Shown one piece after another: positions 6,681 to 15,858 of a stretch of 47,874 bases of DNA. A program made the position numbers and the translations under genes. Below the pieces are notes generated by a model. It was not told where the DNA came from and ran no database searches. It was given only the letters and a program-made list of their open reading frames with translations. Every line of letters begins with the position of its first letter. Within the stretch, counting starts at the first letter, position 1. Source of the DNA: Clostridia bacterium (GTDB lineage Bacteria; Bacillota; Clostridia; Oscillospirales; Acutalibacteraceae); contig JAGBHV010000058.1 in NCBI GenBank assembly GCA_017935325.1, forward strand, positions 1 to 47,874. Reading direction: 5' to 3'.

Positions 6681-9600
6681 ATGGCAACATACAATGCACC
6701 GTTCAGAGATAAAAACTCCGAGCGCTACATGTATGCAGGAAGAATCGAAAGAATGATTGAAACCGTTGAACAGAAACTTGTTATCCGTTCACTCGTTCTT
6801 GATGATTACTATTTCTGCGAAGGGCAGGAAACTGTCGAAAATAAAGACAACGGAAACTGGGAAGCTTTTCCCGAAGGCAGACGTTGGGGTTCACCCGAAT
6901 ACTACTGCCGTTTCAAGCACAGCTTTACTGTTCCTGAAGAATTTAAAGGTGGTAATGTTTTCTACGAAGTTATGCCTACATACGGTTCAGGCAGAGACGG
7001 CTGGAGAACAAGCGATACACAGTTTATTATCTTTGCTAACGGCAAACTGATTCAGGGTTGTGACTCAAACCATAAGGATGTCCTTCTTCTTGAAAACGCT
7101 GAAGGCGGAGAAAAATACGATATGCACCTTAACGCATATCTTGATAAACACGAATACAGAGGTCAGAGAGTTTTCAAAGCAAGAATCAAACAGATTGACC
7201 CCGTTCTCTGGAAACTTATTTTCGACCTTAAAACTCCCCTTGAAATTGCTGAACAGTACGGTCCTGACGATATGGACCGCGTTGATATCATCAAAGTTCT
7301 CAACGCTGCTGTTAACCTTCTTGTTATTGACTCCACACACGAAGAACTCGTTGAAAGTGCAAAGGCTTGTATGGATTACCTTGATGCTAATCTTTACGGC
7401 AAAATGACACTTGACGTTACAACTTCAGGTATCGGTCACACTCACATTGACGTTGCGTGGCTCTGGAGACTCCGTCAGACAAGAGAAAAAGCAGGCCGTT
7501 CTTTTGCAACAGTTTTAAAACTTATGGAAGAATATCCTGAATATAAATTTATGTCTTCACAGGCTCAGCTTTACGAATATGTTAAAGAAGATTACCCTGA
7601 AGTTTACGAAGGCATCAAAAAGATGGTAAAAGAAGGCCGCTGGGAAATCGAAGGCGGTATGTGGGTTGAACCTGATACAAACGTACCTTCAGGTGAATCT
7701 CTCGTACGTCAGTTCCTTGTCGGTAAAAGATTCTTCAAAAAGGAATTTGACGTTGACTGCAAAATCATGTGGGAGCCTGACGTTTTCGGTTATTCTGCAG
7801 CACTTCCGCAGATTATCCGTAAGAGTGGTTGCGACTACTTTATGACAACTAAAATTTCATGGAACGAATACAACCGCGTACCCTTTGACACATTTATGTG
7901 GAAAGGTATTGACGGCACTGAAGTTCTTTCTCACTTCTCACCAAGCCGCAGCGGTGACGACGTAGGCACACGTTTCATGACTACATATAACGCATATCTT
8001 TCACCTTCTGATATGATAGGCGGTTGGCACAGATATTCACAGAAAGACCTTAACAACAATGTTCTTATGACATTCGGCTGGGGCGACGGCGGCGGCGGCC
8101 CTACAAGAGAAATGCTCGAATACGGCAGACGCCTTAACAAAGGTCTTCCCGGTTGCCCGAAATTCGTAAATGAACCTTCACTTGATTTCTACAAACGTCT
8201 TGACGAAGAAGTCGGCTCATCAGACAGACTTCCCACCTGGGTTGGTGAACTCTATCTTGAGTTCCACAGAGCAACACTTACTTCACAGGCAGCAAACAAG
8301 AAGAACAACAGAAAGAGTGAAATTCTTCTTCACGACCTTGAAACAATCGCTTCAATCGCAAACATTGAACTCGGCGACGAATACCCGAGAGATGAATTCA
8401 CTGCTGATTGGAAATGTATTCTTCTGCATCAGTTCCACGATATTCTCCCCGGTTCTTCAATCAACGAGGTTTATGAAGATTCTGATGTGGCATACGGCAA
8501 TCTTCTCAAAGAAGGAAAAGCAAGACTTGACAGAACACTTCAGCTTATTGCCGAAAACGTTGCGACTGATTCAGATTCACTTGTTGTTTTCAACACTCTC
8601 GGCAAAGTAAGAAATGATGTTGTTATTGCTGATATGCCTGAAAATGAAAACTTCATTATCGTTGATGAAAACGGCAACGAAATGAAGTGGCAGAAAACTT
8701 ATGACGGCAAGCTTTGCTTCTTCGCTCAGAATGTTCCTGCAAAAGGTTATAAAGTTTTCTCAATCAAAGACGGTGAAAAAGCAGATAATTCTGTTATCGA
8801 TGCAACTGCGACAGGCTTTGAAACAAAATATCTCAAAGCAGAATTCAACGCTGACTACAATATCACAAGCCTTATTCATAAAGAAACAGGCAGAGATGTC
8901 GTACCTGCAGGCGAAGTTATGAACAGACTTATTGCTTACGACGACAGACCCCACAACCACGAAGCATGGGATGTTAAAGCATACTACAAAGAAATTTCAT
9001 GGAACATTGACGACGTTCAGTCTGCTGAAATTATTGAAAACGGTGCAGTACGTGCAGTTTATAAAGTTGTAAGAAAGTTCAGAAATACAATCTTCAACGT
9101 TTACTTCATAGTTTATGCAGATAACGACAGAGTTGACGTGGCTTACGACTTTGACTGGAAAGAAACTCATATTCTTATCAAAGTTGACAACCCCGTTGAT
9201 GTTAACGCTGCAAAGGCTACATTTGACATTCAGTTCGGTAACATTGAAAGAAATGCTCACGATAATACTCTCTGGGAATTTGCACAGTTTGAAGTAAGCG
9301 GTCACAAGTGGATTGACCTTAGTGAAAACGGCTTCGGCTTCTCACTTCTCAACGATTCAAAATACGGTCACGACATCAAAGACGGCAGAGTAAGAACATC
9401 TCTTATCCGTGCATCAATGGAACCCTGTGTAAACCAGGATAAAGGACCGCAGTATATTCTTACTGCTCTCTATCCTCATGCAGGACTTGTTTGCGAATCT
9501 GACGTTGTTGACCAGGCGTTCTCACTTAACGTACCTCTCCATTGCGTAAAAACTTCTGCACACGCAGGTAAACTCGAAAGCGTTTACTCACTTGTTTCAT

Positions 9601-9845
9601 GCGATAAATCAAACGTTATCATCGAAACAGTCAAGATTGCAGAAGACAGCGATGAAGTTGTTATCCGTGCATATGAAACATGGAATAAGAGAACAAACTG
9701 CACACTTTCTGTGAAGGGCGACATCAAGGAAGCTCACATCACAAACCTTCTTGAAGAAAATGAGGAAGAAATTACTGCAGTTGACGGTAAGCTGGGTCTT
9801 ACATTCCATCCCTTCGAAATCAAAACAATCAAGATTAAACTTTAA
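6681..9845 (+). CDS. Alpha-mannosidase, GH38
   Basis: A 1054-residue GH38 enzyme. The zinc-binding G-H-T-H-I-D-V-A-W-L-W motif starts near residue 252. The catalytic nucleophile Asp is in W-E-P-D-V-F-G-Y near 364-371, and a second metal-side motif L-H-Q-F-H-D-I-L-P-G-S-S lies near 580. The C-terminal beta-sandwich region extends to the end. The N-terminal extension of about 240 residues (lectin-like) is typical of the ~1000-residue bacterial and fungal Ams1-like group. No signal peptide is present, so it probably acts in the cytoplasm on imported manno-oligosaccharides. AAGGAGGG precedes its ATG. A terminator closes the unit after it. Confidence 0.96.
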   Translation: MATYNAPFRDKNSERYMYAGRIERMIETVEQKLVIRSLVLDDYYFCEGQETVENKDNGNWEAFPEGRRWGSPEYYCRFKHSFTVPEEFKGGNVFYEVMPTYGSGRDGWRTSDTQFIIFANGKLIQGCDSNHKDVLLLENAEGGEKYDMHLNAYLDKHEYRGQRVFKARIKQIDPVLWKLIFDLKTPLEIAEQYGPDDMDRVDIIKVLNAAVNLLVIDSTHEELVESAKACMDYLDANLYGKMTLDVTTSGIGHTHIDVAWLWRLRQTREKAGRSFATVLKLMEEYPEYKFMSSQAQLYEYVKEDYPEVYEGIKKMVKEGRWEIEGGMWVEPDTNVPSGESLVRQFLVGKRFFKKEFDVDCKIMWEPDVFGYSAALPQIIRKSGCDYFMTTKISWNEYNRVPFDTFMWKGIDGTEVLSHFSPSRSGDDVGTRFMTTYNAYLSPSDMIGGWHRYSQKDLNNNVLMTFGWGDGGGGPTREMLEYGRRLNKGLPGCPKFVNEPSLDFYKRLDEEVGSSDRLPTWVGELYLEFHRATLTSQAANKKNNRKSEILLHDLETIASIANIELGDEYPRDEFTADWKCILLHQFHDILPGSSINEVYEDSDVAYGNLLKEGKARLDRTLQLIAENVATDSDSLVVFNTLGKVRNDVVIADMPENENFIIVDENGNEMKWQKTYDGKLCFFAQNVPAKGYKVFSIKDGEKADNSVIDATATGFETKYLKAEFNADYNITSLIHKETGRDVVPAGEVMNRLIAYDDRPHNHEAWDVKAYYKEISWNIDDVQSAEIIENGAVRAVYKVVRKFRNTIFNVYFIVYADNDRVDVAYDFDWKETHILIKVDNPVDVNAAKATFDIQFGNIERNAHDNTLWEFAQFEVSGHKWIDLSENGFGFSLLNDSKYGHDIKDGRVRTSLIRASMEPCVNQDKGPQYILTALYPHAGLVCESDVVDQAFSLNVPLHCVKTSAHAGKLESVYSLVSCDKSNVIIETVKIAEDSDEVVIRAYETWNKRTNCTLSVKGDIKEAHITNLLEENEEEITAVDGKLGLTFHPFEIKTIKIKL

Positions 9846-9858
9846 TAATCAACACATC

Positions 9859-9893
9859 AAAGGTGACAGCGTTAACCGCGGTCGCCTTTTTAA
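9859..9893 (+). terminator. Intrinsic terminator after alpha-mannosidase
   Basis: AAAGGTGAC (9859-9867) pairs with GTCGCCTTT (9881-9889, one G-U pair), followed by T-rich sequence. Confidence 0.85.
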
Positions 9894-9921
9894 TTTTCTT
9901 TAATTATTTTTAATAATTATA

Positions 9922-9950
9922 TTGACTATAGAAAAAACAAGTGGTAAAAT
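9922..9950 (+). promoter_or_regulatory. Sigma-A promoter of the interrupted phosphodiesterase gene
   Basis: TTGACT (9922-9927), a 17-nt spacer and TAAAAT (9945-9950). Confidence 0.8.
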
Positions 9951-9981
9951 GTTTCATATTGTTAAAAGAAGGTGTCGTATT

Positions 9982-11097
9982 ATGAAAAGATTTGTCTCAT
10001 TACTGCTTGCAGTTATCATGGTATTCAGTTGCTTTGCAGTAACTACCCTTGCTGAAGAAGGAACAACTGAAGAAACAACAGGTGGCACGGGTGAAGTTGT
10101 ACCTACACCCGATGTGCCGGAAGAAGATAACTCCATCACAGTTTAAATGATGAACTACAACGTTGCAGGTATGCCGAATTTCAGCGGAAAAGATGTACCC
10201 CTGTGTCAGCAGATTATCGGCAACTATATTGTCGAAAACGGTTTTGACATTGTTGCAACACAAGAAGATTTCGGTTATAACAGAAAACTTTACCAAAGCA
10301 TGACCGGCTATGATTACCGCACATGCCACACAGGCTCAATACCCGGTGGTGACGGACTTAACATCTACACAAAAACAATGCCCATTTACAATGAAAAACG
10401 TGAGCAATGGTTCAGGGCTTACGGCTCAATTTCAGAGGGTGACCTGCTTACCCCAAAAGGTCTTTTGTATGCTGCAATTGACATCGGTGATGGTATTATC
10501 GTAGACTTCTACAACATTCACGCAGATGCTTTCGATACAAAAGGTTCTCAGGAAGCACGTTACAGCAACTATATGCAGCTTGCAACTCTTATTGAGCAGA
10601 ATTACAAAAAGAACAACCGCCCTGTTATCGTAACGGGTGATTTCAACCACTATCTGCACGCTACTGAAGTAAACTCTGACCAGTACAAAATCTTCCATAG
10701 ATTCTGCGGCCTTAAAGATGCCTGGGTTGAAATTCACAACGAAGGAAATTATACTGATTTCTCAAAATGGACTTCAACAGGTATCAGCCCCTGGGGCAAC
10801 TGGGACTCAGTTGAAAAATTCCTTTATAAAGATGGTGGTGGTGTCACCGTAGAAATTCTTGACCAGAAATTTGTATGGCTTAAAGATGATGCAGGCGCAG
10901 ACCTTTCAGACCACGCAGCAGCAGAGGTAAACTTCAAATTCACAAAAACAGAATCTTTTGTAGAAAACACAGGCAAACTTGAAGTTAAGATTCTCACAAA
11001 CCCCCTTTCAATTTTCTTCAATATGATTCGTTGGGTTTTCAAGGATTTAGGCTATATCTTATCTCACATCAGTGAATTAGTAGAATTCCTCGGATAA
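9982..11097 (+). pseudogene. Secreted EEP-superfamily phosphodiesterase split by an in-frame TAA
   Basis: The first 54 codons encode a signal peptide (MKRF then LLLAVIMVFSCFAVTTLA) and a Thr/Glu/Pro linker ending N-S-I-T-V. A TAA follows at 10144-10146. The same frame continues with M-M-N-Y-N-V-A-G-M-P, which is the first strand of endonuclease/exonuclease/phosphatase (EEP) folds; intact homologues read like I-T-V-x-x-Y-N-V. Catalytic features come later: T-Q-E-D, Y-N-I-H-A-D, V-T-G-D-F-N and L-S-D-H-A. The family includes neutral sphingomyelinases and secreted phosphodiesterases. The C-terminal 40 residues are hydrophobic and amphipathic. One substitution would restore a 371-residue protein. 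Options are a recent pseudogene, readthrough, reinitiation at 10147 (which would give a protein without export signal), or a sequence error. Promoter and terminator are intact, which suggests recent loss or function. Confidence 0.8.
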
Positions 11098-11113
11098 ACC
11101 AAATATATTACAG

Positions 11114-11158
11114 CTCCGTAAGACTTTACAAAGTATTGGTCTTACGGAGTTTTTATTT
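11114..11158 (+). terminator. Intrinsic terminator
   Basis: CTCCGTAAGAC (11114-11124) pairs perfectly with GTCTTACGGAG (11139-11149), followed by TTTTTATTT. Confidence 0.9.
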
Positions 11159-11174
11159 ATATTTATTATTTTTC

Positions 11175-11183
11175 TGCTATAAT
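11175..11183 (+). promoter_or_regulatory. Extended -10 promoter before sigma gene
   Basis: TGCTATAAT, an extended -10 with no good -35. An imperfect palindrome (ACGGA...TCCGT, 11187-11207) lies in the transcribed leader before the ribosome site GAGGAGG. Confidence 0.55.
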
Positions 11184-11232
11184 AGTGACGGATAGAAAAA
11201 TTTTCCGTTTATATGTATGAGGAGGTTTTTGT

Positions 11233-11796
11233 ATGAATGATGAAAAAATTGTAGAATTATATTGGCAACGAGATGAAACTGCAATTACAGAAACAGACAA
11301 AAAGTACGGAAAATATTGCTATACCATAGCATATAACATTTTGGGAAACCGAGAAGACTCCGAAGAATGCGTAAACGATACTTACACCAGAGCATGGAAC
11401 AATATTCCACCGAAAAAACCTTCCGTGCTCTCAACATTTCTCGGAAAAATCACAAGAAATCTTGCACTTGATATTTACGATAAATATTCAGCACAAAAAA
11501 GAGGCTCTTCTCAGGCAAGTCTGGTTTTAGATGAATTGAAAGATTGTATCCCCTCACCTGATACAACGGAAAAAGAAATAGATAACAAAGAACTTGCCGA
11601 AAAGTTATCACGATTTTTAAAATCACTTGATAGTGAAAGCAGAAATATTTTCCTGCAAAGATACTGGTACCTGTTATCTGTAAAAGAAATTGCAAGAGGT
11701 TTTCTCTTTACGGAAAGCAAAGTTAAAATGAACCTTATGAGAACGAGGAATAAACTGAAAGCTTTTTTAGAAAAGGAAGGTGTAGAATATGAATGA
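11233..11796 (+). CDS. ECF-type RNA polymerase sigma factor
   Basis: A 187-residue sigma-70-family protein with region 2 (about 20-75, with N-I-L-G-N-R-E-D-S-E-E-C-V-N-D-T-Y-x-R-A-W) and region 4 (about 120-180, helix-turn-helix in V-K-E-I-A-R-G-F-x-F-T-E-S-K-V-K). No region 3, as in ECF sigma factors. It would direct RNA polymerase to a private promoter set. The next gene overlaps it by 8 nt and encodes a membrane protein built like an anti-sigma factor. A close paralogue lies at 46794-47348 and shares NxLxNxEDSEECVNDTY. Confidence 0.93.
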   Translation: MNDEKIVELYWQRDETAITETDKKYGKYCYTIAYNILGNREDSEECVNDTYTRAWNNIPPKKPSVLSTFLGKITRNLALDIYDKYSAQKRGSSQASLVLDELKDCIPSPDTTEKEIDNKELAEKLSRFLKSLDSESRNIFLQRYWYLLSVKEIARGFLFTESKVKMNLMRTRNKLKAFLEKEGVEYE

Positions 11797-12823
11797 ATTC
11801 GAGATTATTCAGGCATTAAATGAAATCGATGATGATTTAATTGAAAAAGCAAATCCGAAAAGAAGCAAGCAAAAATATTTCAAATTAATTCCGGTTGCCG
11901 CCTGTTTTGTTATAATTTGTACGGCAATTAACTTTTATCAAAACCCCAAGCCTTCTGCCCCGCCAACAGGCACACCTGTTGATGCCATTCGCGAATCAAC
12001 AACGCAGACAGTCGGAGAAAATGCAACTGAAATAGTAGTTATACCTGAAGGAACAAAAGTCGACTCTGCAACTGAAGTATTTGTCAAGGAGGAGTTTGAA
12101 AAATATCCGTTTTACAGTAAATACGGAATTTTAAGATTCAACTCCAAAAAATATTCTGTTCAATATGGTGGTGATTGCGACAAAAAATACATCGACAAAA
12201 AAATAGCAAATGCAACTGTTGAAAGTTTTTATGAGGTTGAATCCGAAATAATGAAAGCTGAAATTTCAGTATACAAAATCAAAGGAATCTCAACTGATTG
12301 CGCTGTTGCCGTTAAAGATGAAAAAGCAGATAAATACTACTATTATGCAGACCAAAGATTTAAATTTAAATCTTTGAATGATATGGAGAAGAAACTGAAG
12401 CTGAAAACGAACATGACATTCAGTTATGCCCGTTATGATGACAGAAAAGCTTCTGTTACTAACTATTTAAATCTGAACAGCGATAAAATTATGGAGATTC
12501 TGTTCGACAACAGCAACGCTAAAGCAGTAAATGATCCGGGAATTAAAACACACTTTGACTTCGAGCTTAATGTAGTAATTCCTTGCTTATCCTCACAGAA
12601 AGATGTACATTGGATTTGTATTTCTGAAGATGGTTATCTCAGATTTCACATTTTTGATGATTACAAGTTTTTCTTCATCGGCAAAGAAAAAGCCCAAGAT
12701 ATAATTGAATACGTAAAGAACAATCATAAATCAGAAAAGAAGTTTTATATTACTCAGACAGACAAGCACGAGCAGCTCGTTACCGAAGTTATCTCACAGG
12801 CTGCTCAAAGGCCAAAGAGCTGA
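11789..12823 (+). CDS. Putative membrane-bound anti-sigma factor
   Basis: A 344-residue protein. The short N-terminal cytoplasmic segment holds the motif A-L-N-E-I-D-D-D-L-I-E-K-A (residues 9-21), and one membrane helix follows (about 31-48, LIPVAACFVIICTAINFY). A Pro/Thr-rich linker (about 50-90) leads to an extracellular domain of about 250 residues of unrecognised fold. The gene starts inside the sigma gene (8-nt overlap), indicating translational coupling. The second sigma unit in this window encodes a protein with the same start (I-G-H-I-D-D-D-L-I-N-S-A) but a different outer domain. The short conserved segment is the likely sigma-contacting part, and the outer domain the sensor; this is inferred from layout, not from a named anti-sigma family. 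Confidence 0.7.
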   Translation: MNEFEIIQALNEIDDDLIEKANPKRSKQKYFKLIPVAACFVIICTAINFYQNPKPSAPPTGTPVDAIRESTTQTVGENATEIVVIPEGTKVDSATEVFVKEEFEKYPFYSKYGILRFNSKKYSVQYGGDCDKKYIDKKIANATVESFYEVESEIMKAEISVYKIKGISTDCAVAVKDEKADKYYYYADQRFKFKSLNDMEKKLKLKTNMTFSYARYDDRKASVTNYLNLNSDKIMEILFDNSNAKAVNDPGIKTHFDFELNVVIPCLSSQKDVHWICISEDGYLRFHIFDDYKFFFIGKEKAQDIIEYVKNNHKSEKKFYITQTDKHEQLVTEVISQAAQRPKS

Positions 12824-12865
12824 ACAGTAAACAATCAATAAAATTAAAATTTATTACTAAAAGAA

Positions 12866-12903
12866 AAATAACCATACAGACAAACAAATCTGTATGGTTA
12901 TTT
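12866..12903. terminator. Bidirectional terminator between convergent genes
   Basis: A perfect 15-bp stem, AAATAACCATACAGA (12866-12880) with TCTGTATGGTTATTT (12889-12903), giving U-runs in both directions. Confidence 0.9.
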
Positions 12904-12905
12904 AA

Positions 12906-14297
12906 TTATCTGAAAAGTTTTTTCATTTTTATTTTAAGTTCGGCTATCCATTTTATCCCGCCGTATTCTGCTGACAAATCAGGGCGTTCAGTCCATTTAT
13001 AACCCTCACCTAATCGGTAATCAAGCCATTCTTTTGTAACTTTTACGAAGTAAAAATCTTCACTTTTAACATAGCCGTAAGGACCTGTTTCCTGGTCGTA
13101 GCCGTAAACGGTTATAATTTTTGCGTTACCTAAAAGGCTTTCTTTGAAATACTCTCTGCAGACTTCTTCATTTTCATAATGAGCATAACCTTCTGCATTT
13201 GCGTATTCATTTCTGCCGTTCTGCGCAAGATGGAAATAAAGTGTATCTAAATCATAAGGACAGGTTTTGGGGCTCATCGTCCAACCGGGAGTACAATAAT
13301 CGTTTATACAAACCCATACGGGAGGTCTTGTCGTGCTGTATTCCTCCGTATATGAAGAAAGTGACACAATGTGAGAAAAGATCTTATGTCTTTCAATACC
13401 TGCATCATAGAATATTTTACAGGTAAACTCAATATAATCTGCAAGCACACCGTACAGAAGCTCTTTTGTAAGGTCACGCACACTCATAAAACGTTTGCGT
13501 GCTTCTTTTTTAAGGCTATCTTCTGTGTAACCTAAATTGTGAAGTGCATGCATACCGTATTGTGCTCTTTCAAAATCTTCCATTGAGGCATAGTCTGAAC
13601 CTGTGTAATCAGGAATCTGCGTTTCCCATCCTGTGTTTACACCTGCAAAGAGATAACTTTTGCCCGCTTCCTTGAGCCTTGAATAATTTTCAAGTAAAGG
13701 TTTTATAAAACCTTCTTTTACCTGGTTGGAATACCACGCAAGATATTTTTCCGAATTAAAACACGGGAAACCGCCTGCAGTTGCAAAAGGAACACCGCTC
13801 CAGTCGCAATGCCAACGGGGTAACATTCCGTATTTCTCCCCGCCCCAACTTTCGTTTCCGTCAGGGAAAGCAACCCATTCGCACATTTCAGGGTCATTAT
13901 AGAATTTGCTGCCTTTATCGTCAGTTGTTGCTCCGTCGCCGAAGTGTGTGGCATAATTTGTGCAGTCATCCATCTGGAAGAAAACAGGAACATTATATTT
14001 CTCTGCAAGAGAAAACACGTGATTTACTTCTTCGTTCATCTGTTCAATTGACTGTGTAAGGCACATAGGTCCTATAACACCGAATGCATACATTCTTTTT
14101 GATTCAGAGTCAATTTCACCGTGAAGCTCCACCATCTGTTTTACGTAGGGTTCAAGATTATTATAATGAATATTTGTCACCATAAACACAACGTACTGCG
14201 GGTCGTCCTCAAAGTAATTATCCTTTTGGGGAGGAGTGCCGGTCCAGGAAAAGAGAAAAGTTATTACCGCCAGAAAAAAGCTTAAAACCTTTTCCAT
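12906..14297 (-). CDS. Unrecognised exported protein, possible TIM-barrel glycosidase
   Basis: A 463-residue protein with an N-terminal signal or anchor (MEKVLSFFLAVITFLFSWTG). The body reads like an alpha/beta barrel: V-V-F-M-V-T-N-I-H-Y, a V-F-F-Q-M-D-D strand with acidic residues near 95, then long aromatic-rich stretches (SWGGEKYGMLPRWHCDWSG; FAGVNTGWET). I do not recognise a named family. The gene is translationally coupled to the GPH-family sugar symporter upstream: the symporter stop and this ATG share base 14297. That supports a role in the same sugar or glycan pathway, perhaps releasing the sugar outside the cell. Candidate catalytic acids are D-D near 96-97 and E in NTGWET, but this is a guess. 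Confidence 0.6.
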   Translation of the reverse strand: MEKVLSFFLAVITFLFSWTGTPPQKDNYFEDDPQYVVFMVTNIHYNNLEPYVKQMVELHGEIDSESKRMYAFGVIGPMCLTQSIEQMNEEVNHVFSLAEKYNVPVFFQMDDCTNYATHFGDGATTDDKGSKFYNDPEMCEWVAFPDGNESWGGEKYGMLPRWHCDWSGVPFATAGGFPCFNSEKYLAWYSNQVKEGFIKPLLENYSRLKEAGKSYLFAGVNTGWETQIPDYTGSDYASMEDFERAQYGMHALHNLGYTEDSLKKEARKRFMSVRDLTKELLYGVLADYIEFTCKIFYDAGIERHKIFSHIVSLSSYTEEYSTTRPPVWVCINDYCTPGWTMSPKTCPYDLDTLYFHLAQNGRNEYANAEGYAHYENEEVCREYFKESLLGNAKIITVYGYDQETGPYGYVKSEDFYFVKVTKEWLDYRLGEGYKWTERPDLSAEYGGIKWIAELKIKMKKLFR

Positions 14298-15832
14298 TAT
14301 TTCACCTCAAGTGTTTCTTTATTCATTTCATCAAGTGTTTCCTGACGACGTACATTAAGCTCCTCTACCATTTCTTTCTGCATTTTTCCGTTCAATTTAT
14401 AAAACAGCATCGGTAAAATAGCAAGAATTGATGATACTGCAGGGAAAACTGCGAACAAAGCGACAAGCCATTGTTTTGTATCGGTTGTGATATTTGCAAC
14501 CTCTGTGCCGTTCTGAACATAGCCGATAAGAACAAGGCACCATGAGGATGCGTAGTTACCGAGAGAACCGACAATTTTTGATAGCGTTGATTTCAAAGCA
14601 CTTACAGTAGCCTCATTACGCTGACCAAACTTGTATTCACCGTAGTCATAAGCCGTAAGCTGAAGCATATTTGGCACAACTGAATAAAGACCTGTTGTAA
14701 TTCCGTGCAGAGCATACCAGAATGTGATTCTCCAGAAAAGCTGTGTAGGTGTGAAATTTGTTATGGGGAAGGTTGTTACAAACATACCTGCATAACAGAA
14801 AAATGTCCAGAACTTTGTGAATATGTAAAGGGGTTTATCTGCAATCCATTTTCTGATTACGGGAGCTAAGAAAAGCGATGCCGCTGTAGGCACAATTGTT
14901 GCAGCAGAACAAGCTGCCATAATTGCCTCGTAACCCTGAAGCTTATCGCCGATATTGAAGCCCAAAACTGAAATCTGCAATGTAACATCTGAGAAACAGG
15001 CTCTGAAAACATAAATTAAAAATCCGTAACCGATCGACATACCTGAACCGAGCACATCGGCAATTGTAATAAGTACAAGCGGTTTGTTTTTGAGCACCTG
15101 CGAATACACTGAACGAAGGGGTGGTATTTCCTGCTTTTCAGGCTCTACAATTCTTTCCTTTGTAACTGCAATGTTAAAGAGTGTTGCAGGAATTGCAATA
15201 ATGCTGAAGAAAAGCATACCGTAAAAGTATCTTTCAGCTTCGTTGATATTCGGAAGCACTGCCGCAACAATTGCCGCAACATATGTACCGCTGCCGCCGA
15301 TAACAGAACCTAAAATTCCGCCTATACCTGAAAGGTATCCACGTTCGGTATTATCAGCCGTCTGTCTTGCATTAAGCGCAGTAAGAGCTGCATTATAGAA
15401 AGTAGAAACCATGTCATTGACAAGGTAAAGTATTACAAGATAAACCACCTTGAAAGTGTCGCCCAGTTGCGGAAAAAATTCCTTAAGAGGAACTGCGCCT
15501 GCAATTGAAAGAAAGGCCGTGGGAATAAGAAGCCACAAAAGAATCGGCTTGAATCTGCCCCAGCGTGCATCAGATTTTTTTCTTCTGTCGATAATATTAC
15601 CAACAAGCACATCGTTGAAAATATCCCAGAAGCTTAATATGAAAACAATAGTTGTGTAAGTAAGATATGCCTGGTCACTTAAGCCGAGATAGGTTGAAAC
15701 AACAAGCCCGCCAAAAGTGCCCGTAAGAGCAGATTTTAAATTCTGACCTACCTTATCAATTGAAAAAGCAGCATATTCCACAAGAGTAAGCTTTTCCCTG
15801 ACATCAGTTGCTCTGGAGTTTCGCAATTTCAT
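14297..15832 (-). CDS. GPH-family (MelB-like) sugar:cation symporter
   Basis: A 511-residue, 12-helix transporter of the glycoside-pentoside-hexuronide family. The diagnostic early loop has D-I-F-N-D-V-L-V-G-N-I-I-D-R-R (about residues 70-84), followed by W-G-R-F-K-P-I-L-L-W near 92. A second GPH landmark, Y-D-Y-G-E-Y-K-F-G-Q-R-N-E-A (about 395-408), lies in the C-terminal half. It imports a sugar or uronide with Na+ or H+; the substrate is not readable. It starts 26 nt after der and overlaps the next gene by one base. Ribosome site CGGAGGCGG precedes the ATG. Confidence 0.9.
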   Translation of the reverse strand: MKLRNSRATDVREKLTLVEYAAFSIDKVGQNLKSALTGTFGGLVVSTYLGLSDQAYLTYTTIVFILSFWDIFNDVLVGNIIDRRKKSDARWGRFKPILLWLLIPTAFLSIAGAVPLKEFFPQLGDTFKVVYLVILYLVNDMVSTFYNAALTALNARQTADNTERGYLSGIGGILGSVIGGSGTYVAAIVAAVLPNINEAERYFYGMLFFSIIAIPATLFNIAVTKERIVEPEKQEIPPLRSVYSQVLKNKPLVLITIADVLGSGMSIGYGFLIYVFRACFSDVTLQISVLGFNIGDKLQGYEAIMAACSAATIVPTAASLFLAPVIRKWIADKPLYIFTKFWTFFCYAGMFVTTFPITNFTPTQLFWRITFWYALHGITTGLYSVVPNMLQLTAYDYGEYKFGQRNEATVSALKSTLSKIVGSLGNYASSWCLVLIGYVQNGTEVANITTDTKQWLVALFAVFPAVSSILAILPMLFYKLNGKMQKEMVEELNVRRQETLDEMNKETLEVK

Positions 15833-15858
15833 TCAGACCGCCTCCGTTCAATATTTAA

